Made by a program: the position numbers and the translations under genes
Assembly (NCBI GenBank): GCA_045106735.1
Contig: JBGCEZ010000075.1
Location: 1-34,902 of the forward strand
DNA length: 34,902 nucleotides
DNA from: JBGCEZ01 sp045106735
GTDB taxonomy: Bacteria; Planctomycetota; Phycisphaerae; Phycisphaerales; SM1A02
Direction: 5' to 3'
The notes under the pieces: generated by a model
What the model was told of the DNA's origin: nothing
Seen by the model: the letters and a program-made list of their open reading frames with translations, nothing else
Databases searched by the model: none
Shown: piece after piece, positions 25,927 to 34,015 of the stretch
Position numbering within the stretch: position 1 is the stretch's first letter
Layout of the letters: every line of letters begins with the position of its first letter

Positions 25927-27293
25927 CGGATGGCTCCCGATCGATCTTGACGCCGTGGACGCCGGTCCCGGGTCGTCAGGTCGACGATCTCGACCGAGTC
26001 AGGACGCGGATTCGTGGACTGCCCGGCCCGCCCCCGCGCACCCGCGTCGCTGCGGCGAGCAGCCCGCAGTGCGCCCAGCGCGGACTGCAATCGACTCGCA
26101 CTTGGCGGCGCGTCGACCACGCCTCGATCGTCATGTTCGTCGTCGAGTCCGACGGTCTGATCGAGCAGTCGGCCCACGCCCATCTCGGCCGCGACCGGAC
26201 GCTCTGGCCGCCGCGCCGGCGCCGTTTCTGGTTCAGGGAAATCGCGTCCGTCGCCGGTTTGGTAGGAGCGCACCATGGCGTCAAAGTCAGACCCCGCCCC
26301 CTTCGGATCCAGCGTGGCGAGCATGCCTGCGACCTCTTCGGGATCGGTGATCTCGGTGAGCGGCCGCATCGTTCCCGAGTGCTGATGCACAAGCAACAAT
26401 CGCCGGGCCAAGCGGATGACAATCAACTGTTGACCCCGGCCGACGGGGTACCGAGCCATGATCTCCAGGACGCCGGAAGGACGCCCGACACTGCCGGGGC
26501 TGACGCGGCGAACCAAACGCTGCAAGCCAAGGGCGATGGCCAAAACCACGCCCAACGCAAGTCCGACGCGGGCCAGTTCCCACCCGCCGCCGCTCATGCC
26601 CCACCTGGAAATGCCCCCGCCACCACGGTCGCCGCGAGCTGAGGCATCGTCGGACGCCGCCACTCCCATCGCCTCGCCAGTGCCGCGATTCGCGGCGGCG
26701 CCCGGAGCCGGCGGTTCGCCGCCCCCTGAACCGATCCGCCGGCCGCCAAAGGCTGCACGGCGGGCGCGGAGCGATGCGCGATCCTGCGCGGCCGCGGCGT
26801 CGGTATCGGTGTCCGTGTCGGTGTCGGTGCCGGTGGCGTCCGCGGCGGCGCTGGCGGCGCTCCCCGCGCTGGCGGGCGTGTCGGACGTCAATGCAGCCGC
26901 TGCGCCCGGCGCCACGCTCGACGCGGCGCTGTCTTCGTGCGCATCAGCGATCGGCGGCCCATCGACGCGATCCCTCGGGGAGCGTGCCGCGTCGCGATCG
27001 ACTGGGTTTCCGCGGGTTTCGTCCGATGCGTCGGCCGCGCGGACCAGCGGCCCTCCTCGCGCGTCCGGGTCATTCGGCGACGCACCCGTCGGCCCAGTCG
27101 CCGAAGGAATCGCTGGCGGAATCGAGAGATCGTCGGCCGGACGCCCAGCGTTCGCATTCCCGCTCGGCGGGCTGATGCGAACCGGACGATTGGCGGCCGG
27201 CGGCGCCGCCCACGTCGACCCGGCGAGGGTGACAAGGAAGCATCCGGTGCACAGGAGTGCGCGACGGGGGCGAAGTCGTAGGCGGGGCATCAT
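25923..27293 (-). CDS. fliO: FliO-like flagellar biosynthesis protein with long N-terminal region
   Basis: A 456-residue protein. A signal-like hydrophobic start (about 10-30) is followed by about 200 residues of Pro/Ala/Asp-rich low complexity, including a TD dipeptide run (about 156-165). A membrane helix follows at about 238-260 (WELARVGLALGVVLAIAL), then the FliO cytoplasmic domain (GVLEIMARYPVGRGQQLIVIRLARR, LLLVHQHSG, PLTEITDPEEVAGML; about 274-327). A charged tail ends the protein. FliO helps assemble FliP in the export gate. E. coli FliO is about 120 residues, so both extensions are unusual. It is directly coupled to fliP, which supports the call. The start at 27293 could also be the adjacent ATG at 27290. 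Confidence 0.85.
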   Translation of the reverse strand: MMPRLRLRPRRALLCTGCFLVTLAGSTWAAPPAANRPVRISPPSGNANAGRPADDLSIPPAIPSATGPTGASPNDPDARGGPLVRAADASDETRGNPVDRDAARSPRDRVDGPPIADAHEDSAASSVAPGAAAALTSDTPASAGSAASAAADATGTDTDTDTDTDAAAAQDRASLRARRAAFGGRRIGSGGGEPPAPGAAANRGTGEAMGVAASDDASARGDRGGGGISRWGMSGGGWELARVGLALGVVLAIALGLQRLVRRVSPGSVGRPSGVLEIMARYPVGRGQQLIVIRLARRLLLVHQHSGTMRPLTEITDPEEVAGMLATLDPKGAGSDFDAMVRSYQTGDGRDFPEPETAPARRPERPVAAEMGVGRLLDQTVGLDDEHDDRGVVDAPPSASRLQSALGALRAARRSDAGARGRAGQSTNPRPDSVEIVDLTTRDRRPRRQDRSGAIR

Positions 27294-27304
27294 GCCATCC
27301 AGAT

Positions 27305-27346
27305 CGCCGGATCCTCCGGCGTTGACGAGCGGGCGATCATGCCCGC
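27305..27346 (-). other. two adjacent hairpins in the fliN-fliO gap
   Basis: CGCCGGA/TCCGGCG (27305-27311, 27315-27321; 3-nt loop) and GCGGGC/GCCCGC (27329-27334, 27341-27346; 6-nt loop) are perfect inverted repeats between fliN and fliO. Neither is followed by a U tract. The second resembles the hairpin after fliP in having a GCGGGC/GCCCGC stem and AT in the loop. Confidence 0.4.
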
Positions 27347-27384
27347 ACGGGTCGATTCTGACGGCCGGATGGGCCGCCGACGGG

Positions 27385-27930
<546 letters not shown>

Positions 27931-28391
27931 CGCTTCACTCCAGGAATCAGCCGGGGGGACGCGGCCAAGGATCGGGCCGACGTGCGGCCGCAACGATCGC
28001 GCACCCTGCTGGGATCGACGTGCGATCAGCCGAGCAGGTCAGGCGACGGTGTCCGATGGACGGAACACAGGACGAACACGTTGGTCTCACGCAAGACCAC
28101 GGGACTCCCCGAACGTCGGCATCCCTGCCGGTTCGGCTTGAACCAGGGCGCGGACCCCGCGCGTGGGACGCGCAGGGGGCATCAGGATGGTCCGATAGCC
28201 CGCGCGGGTCTCGCGGACCCGGCGCACCGATGACCGCGCCTCCGCGCAGAAGCCGCGCCCTCGACGGGACCGGATCCCGCCCAGCGCTCAGCCCAGGGCC
28301 ACCCGCCCACAAAACGAACGCAACCGGATCCCCCCTCCGAGAATCCGGCCGCTCGCGCACATGGTGCGCTCGTTCGATGGGTGTCCCGGGA
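27931..28391. other. 461-bp gap between fliL and fliN, no gene seen
   Basis: Flagellar operons usually carry fliM (about 1 kb) here. The open frames through this stretch give Arg/Pro/Gly-rich products with no similarity to FliM in any frame. It contains the palindrome CCCGCGCGGG (28199-28208), a GCGCGG/CCGCGC inverted repeat near 28149-28163, and a CCGGAT/ATCCGG pair (28324-28348). It may hold a promoter for fliN onward or a small RNA, but no clear -35/-10 pair was found. Confidence 0.5.
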
Positions 28392-28922
28392 TCAGGAGTC
28401 CACGCGGAACCCCGCCCCGAGCACGATCACGACCTTCTCGACCACCGGCTCCCCGGTCTCGGGCGCTGTTCCCAGTCGATCCTGGAACATGACCGACAAC
28501 TTGCGATTGATCGTCTCCAGGCGAGGCTCGGAGAACACTCGGGGATCACTCGTCCGCCAGAGGCCCGCGATGTCGGCCTTGATCTCGTTGCGGAACTGAT
28601 CCAGCTCACGCTGCATTTGCTCGGCGTACCGATTCCGCACCTGAACGTAGATCCGAGTGTCGTAGATGTACGTCACACCGCGCTTGGCGTTGGGCAGCTT
28701 CTCGTCCAGCACTTCGATCTCGACGATCCGCTCGGCCTCAAGCTCCGCCTCGCTGAGTTGCTCGATACCCGATCCCGCCGCCACCTGCGGCTCGCCGGCG
28801 AACAGGGTGAAAGCGAGCGCCAGGACCACCGCCTCGACCGCCAACAGACCACCCACGACGATGAACGTCTTCTTCTTCGAGCCGCCGCCGGTCTCGACTT
28901 CTTCCGTGGTTTCCTCGGCCAT
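28392..28922 (-). CDS. fliL: flagellar basal body-associated protein FliL
   Basis: A 176-residue single-pass protein. A short acidic cytoplasmic start (MAEETTEEVE) and Lys cluster precede the membrane helix (about 20-42). The periplasmic domain carries the family pattern (VLDEKLPNAKRGVTYIYDTRIYVQV split over two strands, then DQFRNEIKADIAGLWR). FliL associates with the stator and supports torque. The start ATG 28922 follows the motB stop by one base; an upstream ATG 14 codons earlier would overlap motB. The C-terminal TLPF-type ending is replaced by VIVLGAGFRVDS. Confidence 0.9.
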   Translation of the reverse strand: MAEETTEEVETGGGSKKKTFIVVGGLLAVEAVVLALAFTLFAGEPQVAAGSGIEQLSEAELEAERIVEIEVLDEKLPNAKRGVTYIYDTRIYVQVRNRYAEQMQRELDQFRNEIKADIAGLWRTSDPRVFSEPRLETINRKLSVMFQDRLGTAPETGEPVVEKVVIVLGAGFRVDS

Positions 28923-28923
28923 C

Positions 28924-29691
28924 TCAGCCCCCCCTCGCCCATTCCGGGTCGGTGAATTCCGCATCCGTGTTGACGTCGTCGACGAGCATCTCCGTCAGGA
29001 TGATGTCGACGCGGCGATTCTCCGAGGCATCGGCCTCGCCCGTCGCCCGCGGACGGATGGGTTCGCGGTCCCCCGCGGCTTCCAATCGGAAGACTCGATC
29101 GTCAATGCCCGAAGCCAACAATAGATCGCGCACCGCTTCGGCCCGGGCGTAACTGAGGTGATCCAGATCGGCCCACGGGGAACCCGGCGGAAGATACTTA
29201 CTGGCCGAATGCCCGACGATGTTGATCTTGTTTCGCCGGCCCTTGATCATCGGCACGAGTTTTTCGATCTCGCGACGCACCGGTTCACGGATCTCCGCCG
29301 ACAGTGGCTCGAACATGCCAGGCCCACCAATGGTGAACATGATCCCTTCACGAATACGGGTCACCCGCATGTGCGGCCCATCGACGCCCGCTTCCACGTT
29401 CCGGCTGATGCGCGACTGTTCGCGATTGCTCTTGACCGCCATCGTTTCAAGGATTTCGACCATGGACTTCAATGGCGGATCGTCCACCGGCAGGACGCCG
29501 ATGCCGCCGACGTATCCGAACGCTTCTTTCACCGCGGTGATGACACGTTGGTACTCGCGATCCTTCTTCAGTTCACTGAAGGCCTGAAGAAGAATGAAGA
29601 AGCAGAGCAACAGCGACATCAAGTCACCGAACGTGACCACCCACTCGGGGATGTCACCGCCACCGGACTTTTTTTGTCGACGCTTGCCCAT
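28924..29691 (-). CDS. motB: flagellar stator protein MotB
   Basis: A 255-residue stator subunit. The short basic cytoplasmic start (MGKRRQKKSGGGD) is followed by PEWVVTFGDLMSLLLCFFILL, quoted here as the single membrane helix at about 17-38, with the proton/sodium-binding Asp23 in FGDLMSLL. A roughly 110-residue linker and plug region precede the OmpA-like peptidoglycan-binding domain (about 150-238: NIVGHSASKY, LSYARAEAVRDLL, NRRVDIILTE). GGGAAG lies about 7 nt before ATG 29691. It lies 16 nt after motA. Confidence 0.96.
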   Translation of the reverse strand: MGKRRQKKSGGGDIPEWVVTFGDLMSLLLCFFILLQAFSELKKDREYQRVITAVKEAFGYVGGIGVLPVDDPPLKSMVEILETMAVKSNREQSRISRNVEAGVDGPHMRVTRIREGIMFTIGGPGMFEPLSAEIREPVRREIEKLVPMIKGRRNKINIVGHSASKYLPPGSPWADLDHLSYARAEAVRDLLLASGIDDRVFRLEAAGDREPIRPRATGEADASENRRVDIILTEMLVDDVNTDAEFTDPEWARGG

Positions 29692-29707
29692 GTGTTTCTT
29701 CCCGAAC

Positions 29708-30484
29708 TCAGGCCGCAGCCCGGTCGTCCGTCTCAACCCGTTGGGCGGGCGGCACGAACGTCATGAGCTTGGACTGAACATTGCGCGGGTTGTCACCGGC
29801 TTGGATGCTCATCACACCTTGGATCACGATGGTGCGCATCAGAATTTCTTCCGACGAACGCTGGGCCAACTTGTCGGCGAGCGGCAGGAAGACAACGTTG
29901 GCCATCAGTGCGCCGTACAGCGTCGTCAAGAGGGCAGCCGCCATGCCCGCACCAATGCTCGACGGGTCGTCCATGTTCTGCAGCATGGCGACGAGGCCGA
30001 TCAGCGTTCCGATCATGCCGAAGGCCGGGGCGTACCGGCCGAACGCGTCGAGCAAGCCCTTGCCCGATTCGTGGCGTTCCATCAGGTTGTCGAGCTCGGT
30101 GTCCATGATCGCTTCGATGACATCGGGATCGCTCCCGTCGACCGCCATCTGCACACCGCGGACCAGGAATTCATCATCGATTCGTTCGACCGACGCTTCG
30201 AGGGCCAGAATGCCATCGCGGCGAGCGACCTCGGCCAGTTCCACCAACTGCTGCACGAGGGTCAACGGATCCTGCGGTTTGGCGAGGATCGTCTTGAGAA
30301 TGACCTTCGGGAGCTGCAGGAACCGGAACAACGGGTACGCCGTCATGGTGGCCGCGGTGGCGCCACCGATCACAATCATCATGGAGGGGATGTCGATGTA
30401 GGCCGCGGGGCTTCCGCCCAGCATGACCGCGACGCCGACGAGGGCGCTGCCCAGAAAGATGCCGACGACGGTGGCCAGGTCCAC
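29708..30484 (-). CDS. motA: flagellar stator protein MotA
   Basis: A 258-residue stator subunit with four membrane helices (about 1-22, 30-50, 150-172, 182-205). The conserved GRYAPAFGMIGTLIGLV segment with its functional Pro is present, as is MMIVIGGATAATMTAYPL. The cytoplasmic loop contains acidic and basic residues for FliG contact (VERIDDEFLVRGVQ, DTELDNLMERHESG). GTG 30484 is supported by AGGGG about 8 nt upstream. It starts the flagellar run. Confidence 0.97.
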   Translation of the reverse strand: MDLATVVGIFLGSALVGVAVMLGGSPAAYIDIPSMMIVIGGATAATMTAYPLFRFLQLPKVILKTILAKPQDPLTLVQQLVELAEVARRDGILALEASVERIDDEFLVRGVQMAVDGSDPDVIEAIMDTELDNLMERHESGKGLLDAFGRYAPAFGMIGTLIGLVAMLQNMDDPSSIGAGMAAALLTTLYGALMANVVFLPLADKLAQRSSEEILMRTIVIQGVMSIQAGDNPRNVQSKLMTFVPPAQRVETDDRAAA

Positions 30485-30561
30485 AGTTCTATCCCCTCAC
30501 GATGAATGCCACGAGCTGCGGCGTTCCCCGGAGGGTCAATCGGACCGGCGGACGTTCGAAT

Positions 30562-30583
30562 CGAGATCCAGCCCCTGATCTCG
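30562..30583 (-). other. hairpin upstream of motA
   Basis: A perfect 7-bp stem CGAGATC/GATCTCG with an 8-nt loop lies between the lipid kinase stop codon and motA. It could terminate the kinase transcript (without a U tract) or lie in the motA leader. Confidence 0.35.
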
Positions 30584-30627
30584 GCGGACCGGGCGGTGGA
30601 TTGCGCGGGTGAGGCGACTTCGACGCC

Positions 30628-31608
30628 CTATCGGACGGCCGGGACGGCTGGTCTGGCCCCAGCAAGGACGGGAAGCACGCCCGGACACACCGTGCACGCA
30701 AGCTCCGCGACCCGCGACTCGGCGTCGCCCGCGGGATCACCGTCCAATTGAAGTCGGCTCGGCGGATCGCACGCAACGCGGATTCGTTGTCCTCGGGCGA
30801 TGATCGCTCCGCGCAACCGGTGTGACCGGCGCATTCGGCAGGCCGCCGCACCGCGGGCGGCGCCGAACGCCCCGCGGGCCGGCAACAAGACCACGCCGAG
30901 GGCCCCGTCGTCCATCTCGGCGTTCGGCAGCGGATCGAGTCGCCCGCCGTACTGCCGGCAATTCGCCACGATCGCGCTGCCGCGGACACCGCGGGCCACC
31001 GAGACGCCATCGACGTCGATGGAAACTCGAGGGGCGCGCCAGCGGACGGCGCGGCGCAGAATCGGCCCGGCGTACGACCAGTGGGTGATCGCCCCGCGGC
31101 GGCGGGCCGCCAAGTCGTGGACGACTTCGGCATCAAAGCCGATCGAGGCCATGAGCAAGAACGTCTCGTCGCCGGCGGTGCCCACATCCACCCGGCGAAC
31201 CACCCCCGCGGCCAGCCGTTCGATCAGTTGTTCAGGATCCGGCCGACTGCCGAACTCGCGGGCAAAGAGGTTCTCGGTGCCGAGGGGAAGATGATGCACG
31301 GGCGTCCCGCAGCGGATCGCGGCGGCGGCGGCCATCCGCATGGCCCCGTCGCCGCCGACCACGACCAAGAGGTCAGCCTCTCGGAGCGTCGGATCGAGCC
31401 AGTCCGCCGACGGTCCGAGTTGCGTCGGAACGATCTGCGGTCGATGCCCGGCCGCGGTCAAGGCCGCGGCGGTGGACTCGGCCACGGCGACCCCGCGGCC
31501 GCGCCCCGAGATCGGATTGGCGGCGACGACAATGCGGCAGGAGCCCCCGGCCGGAAACGGGCGGACCAGCGGATCGACGGAAGGTGGCGTGGTCGACGCA
31601 TTCGGCAT
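30628..31608 (-). CDS. diacylglycerol kinase-family lipid kinase (DagK/YegS-like)
   Basis: A 326-residue protein with the catalytic domain signatures of the diacylglycerol/sphingosine kinase family: VAANPISGRG near residue 30, the nucleotide-binding VVVGGDGAMRMAAAA (about 85-100, usual GGDGT here GGDGA), and LPLGTENLFAREF (about 110-122). The C-terminal half (ASIGFDAEVVHDLAARRRG, IVANCRQYGGRLDPLPNAEMDDG) matches the second lobe. It would phosphorylate a membrane lipid at the cytoplasmic face. The gene lies 143 bp upstream of motA on the same strand. The Ala in place of Thr/Ser after GGDG is notable. ATG 31608 lacks an ideally spaced ribosome binding site. Confidence 0.88.
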   Translation of the reverse strand: MPNASTTPPSVDPLVRPFPAGGSCRIVVAANPISGRGRGVAVAESTAAALTAAGHRPQIVPTQLGPSADWLDPTLREADLLVVVGGDGAMRMAAAAAIRCGTPVHHLPLGTENLFAREFGSRPDPEQLIERLAAGVVRRVDVGTAGDETFLLMASIGFDAEVVHDLAARRRGAITHWSYAGPILRRAVRWRAPRVSIDVDGVSVARGVRGSAIVANCRQYGGRLDPLPNAEMDDGALGVVLLPARGAFGAARGAAACRMRRSHRLRGAIIARGQRIRVACDPPSRLQLDGDPAGDAESRVAELACTVCPGVLPVLAGARPAVPAVR

Positions 31609-31691
31609 CTCCGGGTCATCGTACGGCCGAGGACCGGCGACCGATCCAGGGCCGAGCCAGTGGCCGATGGTGAGCGGATGAAGGACCAATG

Positions 31692-31786
31692 GACGGCGGG
31701 ATGGCGGGACAGCGGGACAGCGGGACGGCGGACGGCGGGACAGCGGGATGGCGAGATGGCGGGACAGCGGGACAGCGGAACGGCGG
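31692..31786 (+). repeat. 8-bp tandem repeat, 12 units, between divergent genes
   Basis: Twelve units of consensus GAYRGCGG (variants GACAGCGG, GACGGCGG, GATGGCGG; one unit is 7 bp, at 31724-31730) run from 31692 to 31786. The array lies between the start codons of the lipid kinase (31608, minus) and the BamD-like gene (31905, plus), where both promoters must be. Confidence 0.9.
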
Positions 31787-31904
31787 CCAGCCCACCAACG
31801 GCCGCCGGACAGCGGCTGGGCGGAAACGCACGGTTGGCGGCCGTCCCGCGGCCGCCGGTGCCGCCCGTGGCAGGCCCCAGCGGGGCGACGTACCATCACC
31901 CCCC

Positions 31905-33107
31905 ATGCCAGACACGCTCGTTCCAACCTTCCGCCGGTGGCCGGCCCTGCTGCTCGTCGGCATGCTCGTTGCGATCTTTGGGACCGACGAAGCGTCGGCC
32001 CAGCGACTCCGCCTTGGCGACGACGACGAGTGGACCCTGGTCGAGCCGGAAACATCGGACCCGGCCGGAATGCAGCTTCGGCGGATCCGGGCCGCACTGG
32101 CCGACCGCGACTGGGACCGCACCGAGTTCCTCGCCACCCGCTGGATCGAAACCCACCCGGACCACCCGCTGCTGCCCGAGGCATACCTGGTCCGCGGCGA
32201 CGCTCTGGCCGGCCGCGGCGATGAGTACGAAGCGCTCTTTGACTACGAGCTGATCGCCCGCCGCTACGCCGGCAGCGATGCCTTCGTCCGGTCGCTGGAG
32301 CGCGAATACGACATCGCCGTGCAGTACCTCGAAGGGCGGCGGCGGAAACTTGCTGGCCTGCGCATCGCCAAAGCGGCCGACGAAGCCGAGGAACTGCTCA
32401 TCCGTCTCCAGGAACGGCTTCCCGGAAGCCGGCTCGCCGAACGCGCGGCCCTGACCCTCGCTGATCACTATTTCCGCGAACGGCGCATGACGCTCGCGGC
32501 CGACATGTACGCGATCTTCTTGGAGAACCATCCTCGGTCCATCGACACCGACCGCGCCCGCAAGCGACTCGTCGCCGCGAACCTCGCCGCCTTCAAGGGC
32601 CCGGAGTTTGACGCGTCGGGGTTGATCGACGCCCGCACCCGAATCGAAGAGCTGGTGGCCACGCGGCCGTCGATCGCCCGCGAACTCGACACGACCGGAC
32701 TCCTCGTCCGCATCGACGAGTCCCGGGCGACCAAGCAGCTGACCACCGCCCGCTGGTACCTGCGAACGCGGGATCCCATCGCCGCGGAGCGAATCTTGCG
32801 GCGCTTGATCGATGAGCATCCGCGGACCGCCGCGGCCACCGAGGGAGCGAACCTCGCCCTCGAGCTGATGGACCGCCTCCCGCCGAGCGTGCAACGTTTC
32901 CGTCCCCGCTACGAATCCGTGGTCGGCGGGGGACGCGCCGGCCCCGTGGCCACCCCGGCCGTTTCGGTCCGTCCGGTCGCGGACGGCCCCGCGTCTCGTC
33001 CCGACGCCGCCCGACCGACCGCCACCGCCCCCTCGGCCGCCGCCGCGTCACCCCCGCCCGCGACCCGCCGCCGAGCCCCCCGCAACGACGGGAGCGACTT
33101 CCCGTGA
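31905..33107 (+). CDS. BamD-like TPR outer-membrane assembly protein
   Basis: A 400-residue exported protein. The signal peptide (about 1-33, cleavage near ASAQ) has no lipobox Cys, unlike typical BamD lipoproteins. Residues about 55-350 form helical pairs of TPR type (RIRAALADRDWDRTEFLATRWIE, HPLLPEAYLVRGDAL, YEALFDYELIARRYAGSDAF), the arrangement of BamD/YfiO and YbgF-like proteins. The last 60 residues are Pro/Ala-rich. ATG 31905 opens the signal peptide; upstream codons translate the 8-bp repeat and are not used. The stop overlaps the next gene by 4 bp (GTGA). The LptE-like neighbour supports an envelope-assembly role. Confidence 0.75.
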   Translation: MPDTLVPTFRRWPALLLVGMLVAIFGTDEASAQRLRLGDDDEWTLVEPETSDPAGMQLRRIRAALADRDWDRTEFLATRWIETHPDHPLLPEAYLVRGDALAGRGDEYEALFDYELIARRYAGSDAFVRSLEREYDIAVQYLEGRRRKLAGLRIAKAADEAEELLIRLQERLPGSRLAERAALTLADHYFRERRMTLAADMYAIFLENHPRSIDTDRARKRLVAANLAAFKGPEFDASGLIDARTRIEELVATRPSIARELDTTGLLVRIDESRATKQLTTARWYLRTRDPIAAERILRRLIDEHPRTAAATEGANLALELMDRLPPSVQRFRPRYESVVGGGRAGPVATPAVSVRPVADGPASRPDAARPTATAPSAAAASPPPATRRRAPRNDGSDFP

Positions 33108-33793
33108 TCCACCCGACCCCCACCGACACGCCCGCCCGGGCCGCAGGCCTTCCTGGCGTCGCCGCTGGCACCCGTCCTGACTTCGGTCCGGGCATCGGTC
33201 CTGTCACCCGCCCGGGCACCCGTCCTGGCATCTGCACCTGGTTTCGCCCCGGCGTCCGCTCGTGCCTCAGCCTCAGCGCCAGCCTGCTGACCGGCCTCAG
33301 CTTGGTCGCCGGACTGAGCCTCGCCGGTTGCGCCACGGATCCCGCGGAAGGTTGGTCCACCCAATCGATCCACGCGTCGAATGTGCGCACCGTCGCCATA
33401 CCGATCGTCGAGAACGGAACCTTCGACCGATCCGTCCACCTGGAGCTGACGGAGGCCCTGATCAAGCGGATCGAAGCTTCCACCCCGTGGCGGGTGGTCG
33501 AGGAGTCGCGGGCCGACACCATCCTGTCCGCCCGAATCACCTCCGTGGACCTCGACCAGCTCTCTCGGAGCCGGGCGACCGGCCTGCCGGAAGAAGTGGC
33601 CATCGGCGTGACCGTCGATTTCGAGTGGGATCGCATGGATACGGGAGCCACCCTTGTGGCCCGCCGCGATTTCACCGCCACCGGCCTCTTTGTGCCGTCC
33701 AGACCCTCAGGCGAACGGATCGATTTGGGACGTGAAGACGCCGTGGGCCGCCTGGCCGCGGCCATCGTCGACACCCTGCAGGCGGCCTGGTAG
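33104..33793 (+). CDS. lptE: LptE-like lipopolysaccharide-assembly lipoprotein
   Basis: A 229-residue lipoprotein. The lipobox LSLAGC places the lipidated Cys at residue 76. About 50 residues rich in Pro, Gly, Arg precede the hydrophobic signal segment, encoded by a repetitive stretch (RPG-type units). There is no ATG or GTG between GTG 33104 and the signal segment, so GTG 33104 is kept; it overlaps the previous stop (GTGA). The mature part (NVRTVAIPIVENGTFDRSV, HLELTEALIKRIEA, ADTILSARITSVD) matches the LptE family that partners LptD in outer-membrane LPS insertion. lptD is not in the window. Confidence 0.78.
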   Translation: MIHPTPTDTPARAAGLPGVAAGTRPDFGPGIGPVTRPGTRPGICTWFRPGVRSCLSLSASLLTGLSLVAGLSLAGCATDPAEGWSTQSIHASNVRTVAIPIVENGTFDRSVHLELTEALIKRIEASTPWRVVEESRADTILSARITSVDLDQLSRSRATGLPEEVAIGVTVDFEWDRMDTGATLVARRDFTATGLFVPSRPSGERIDLGREDAVGRLAAAIVDTLQAAW

Positions 33794-33839
33794 AGCCGCG
33801 TCCAGCATCTGAAGGCGGGACCCAGGGCCGGGCAAATCT

Positions 33840-33877
33840 GACCGCCCCGTTCCGCCGATCACGTCCGGGGGGCGGTT
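33840..33877 (+). terminator. weak terminator-like hairpin after lptE
   Basis: An 8-bp stem ACCGCCCC/GGGGCGGT with a roughly 20-nt loop is followed by TCTC, not a T run. It lies about 48 nt after the lptE stop and before ftsH. Confidence 0.3.
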
Positions 33878-34015
33878 CTCGACACCCTCCGGCCCAACGA
33901 TCTCGGACCGTCCGTCGTCTCCGGCTGGAGCCCGGGCCCCCAGCGTCCGTATCATTCCGAATCAGAGTTCGGCCCGTTCCCCCGGCTTGTCGTCGGCGAG
34001 GGCGTGGTCCGGCGG

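Noticed and set aside
27947..28360. Minus-strand open frame in the fliL-fliN gap as a fliM remnant or new gene
   Set aside because: The product is Arg/Pro/Gly/Ser-rich with no FliM string (no GGxG or SpoA-like segment) and no ribosome binding site.
31692..31786. Octamer array as CRISPR or replication-origin iterons
   Set aside because: No spacers, units too short for CRISPR, and no replication initiator gene or DnaA-box cluster nearby.
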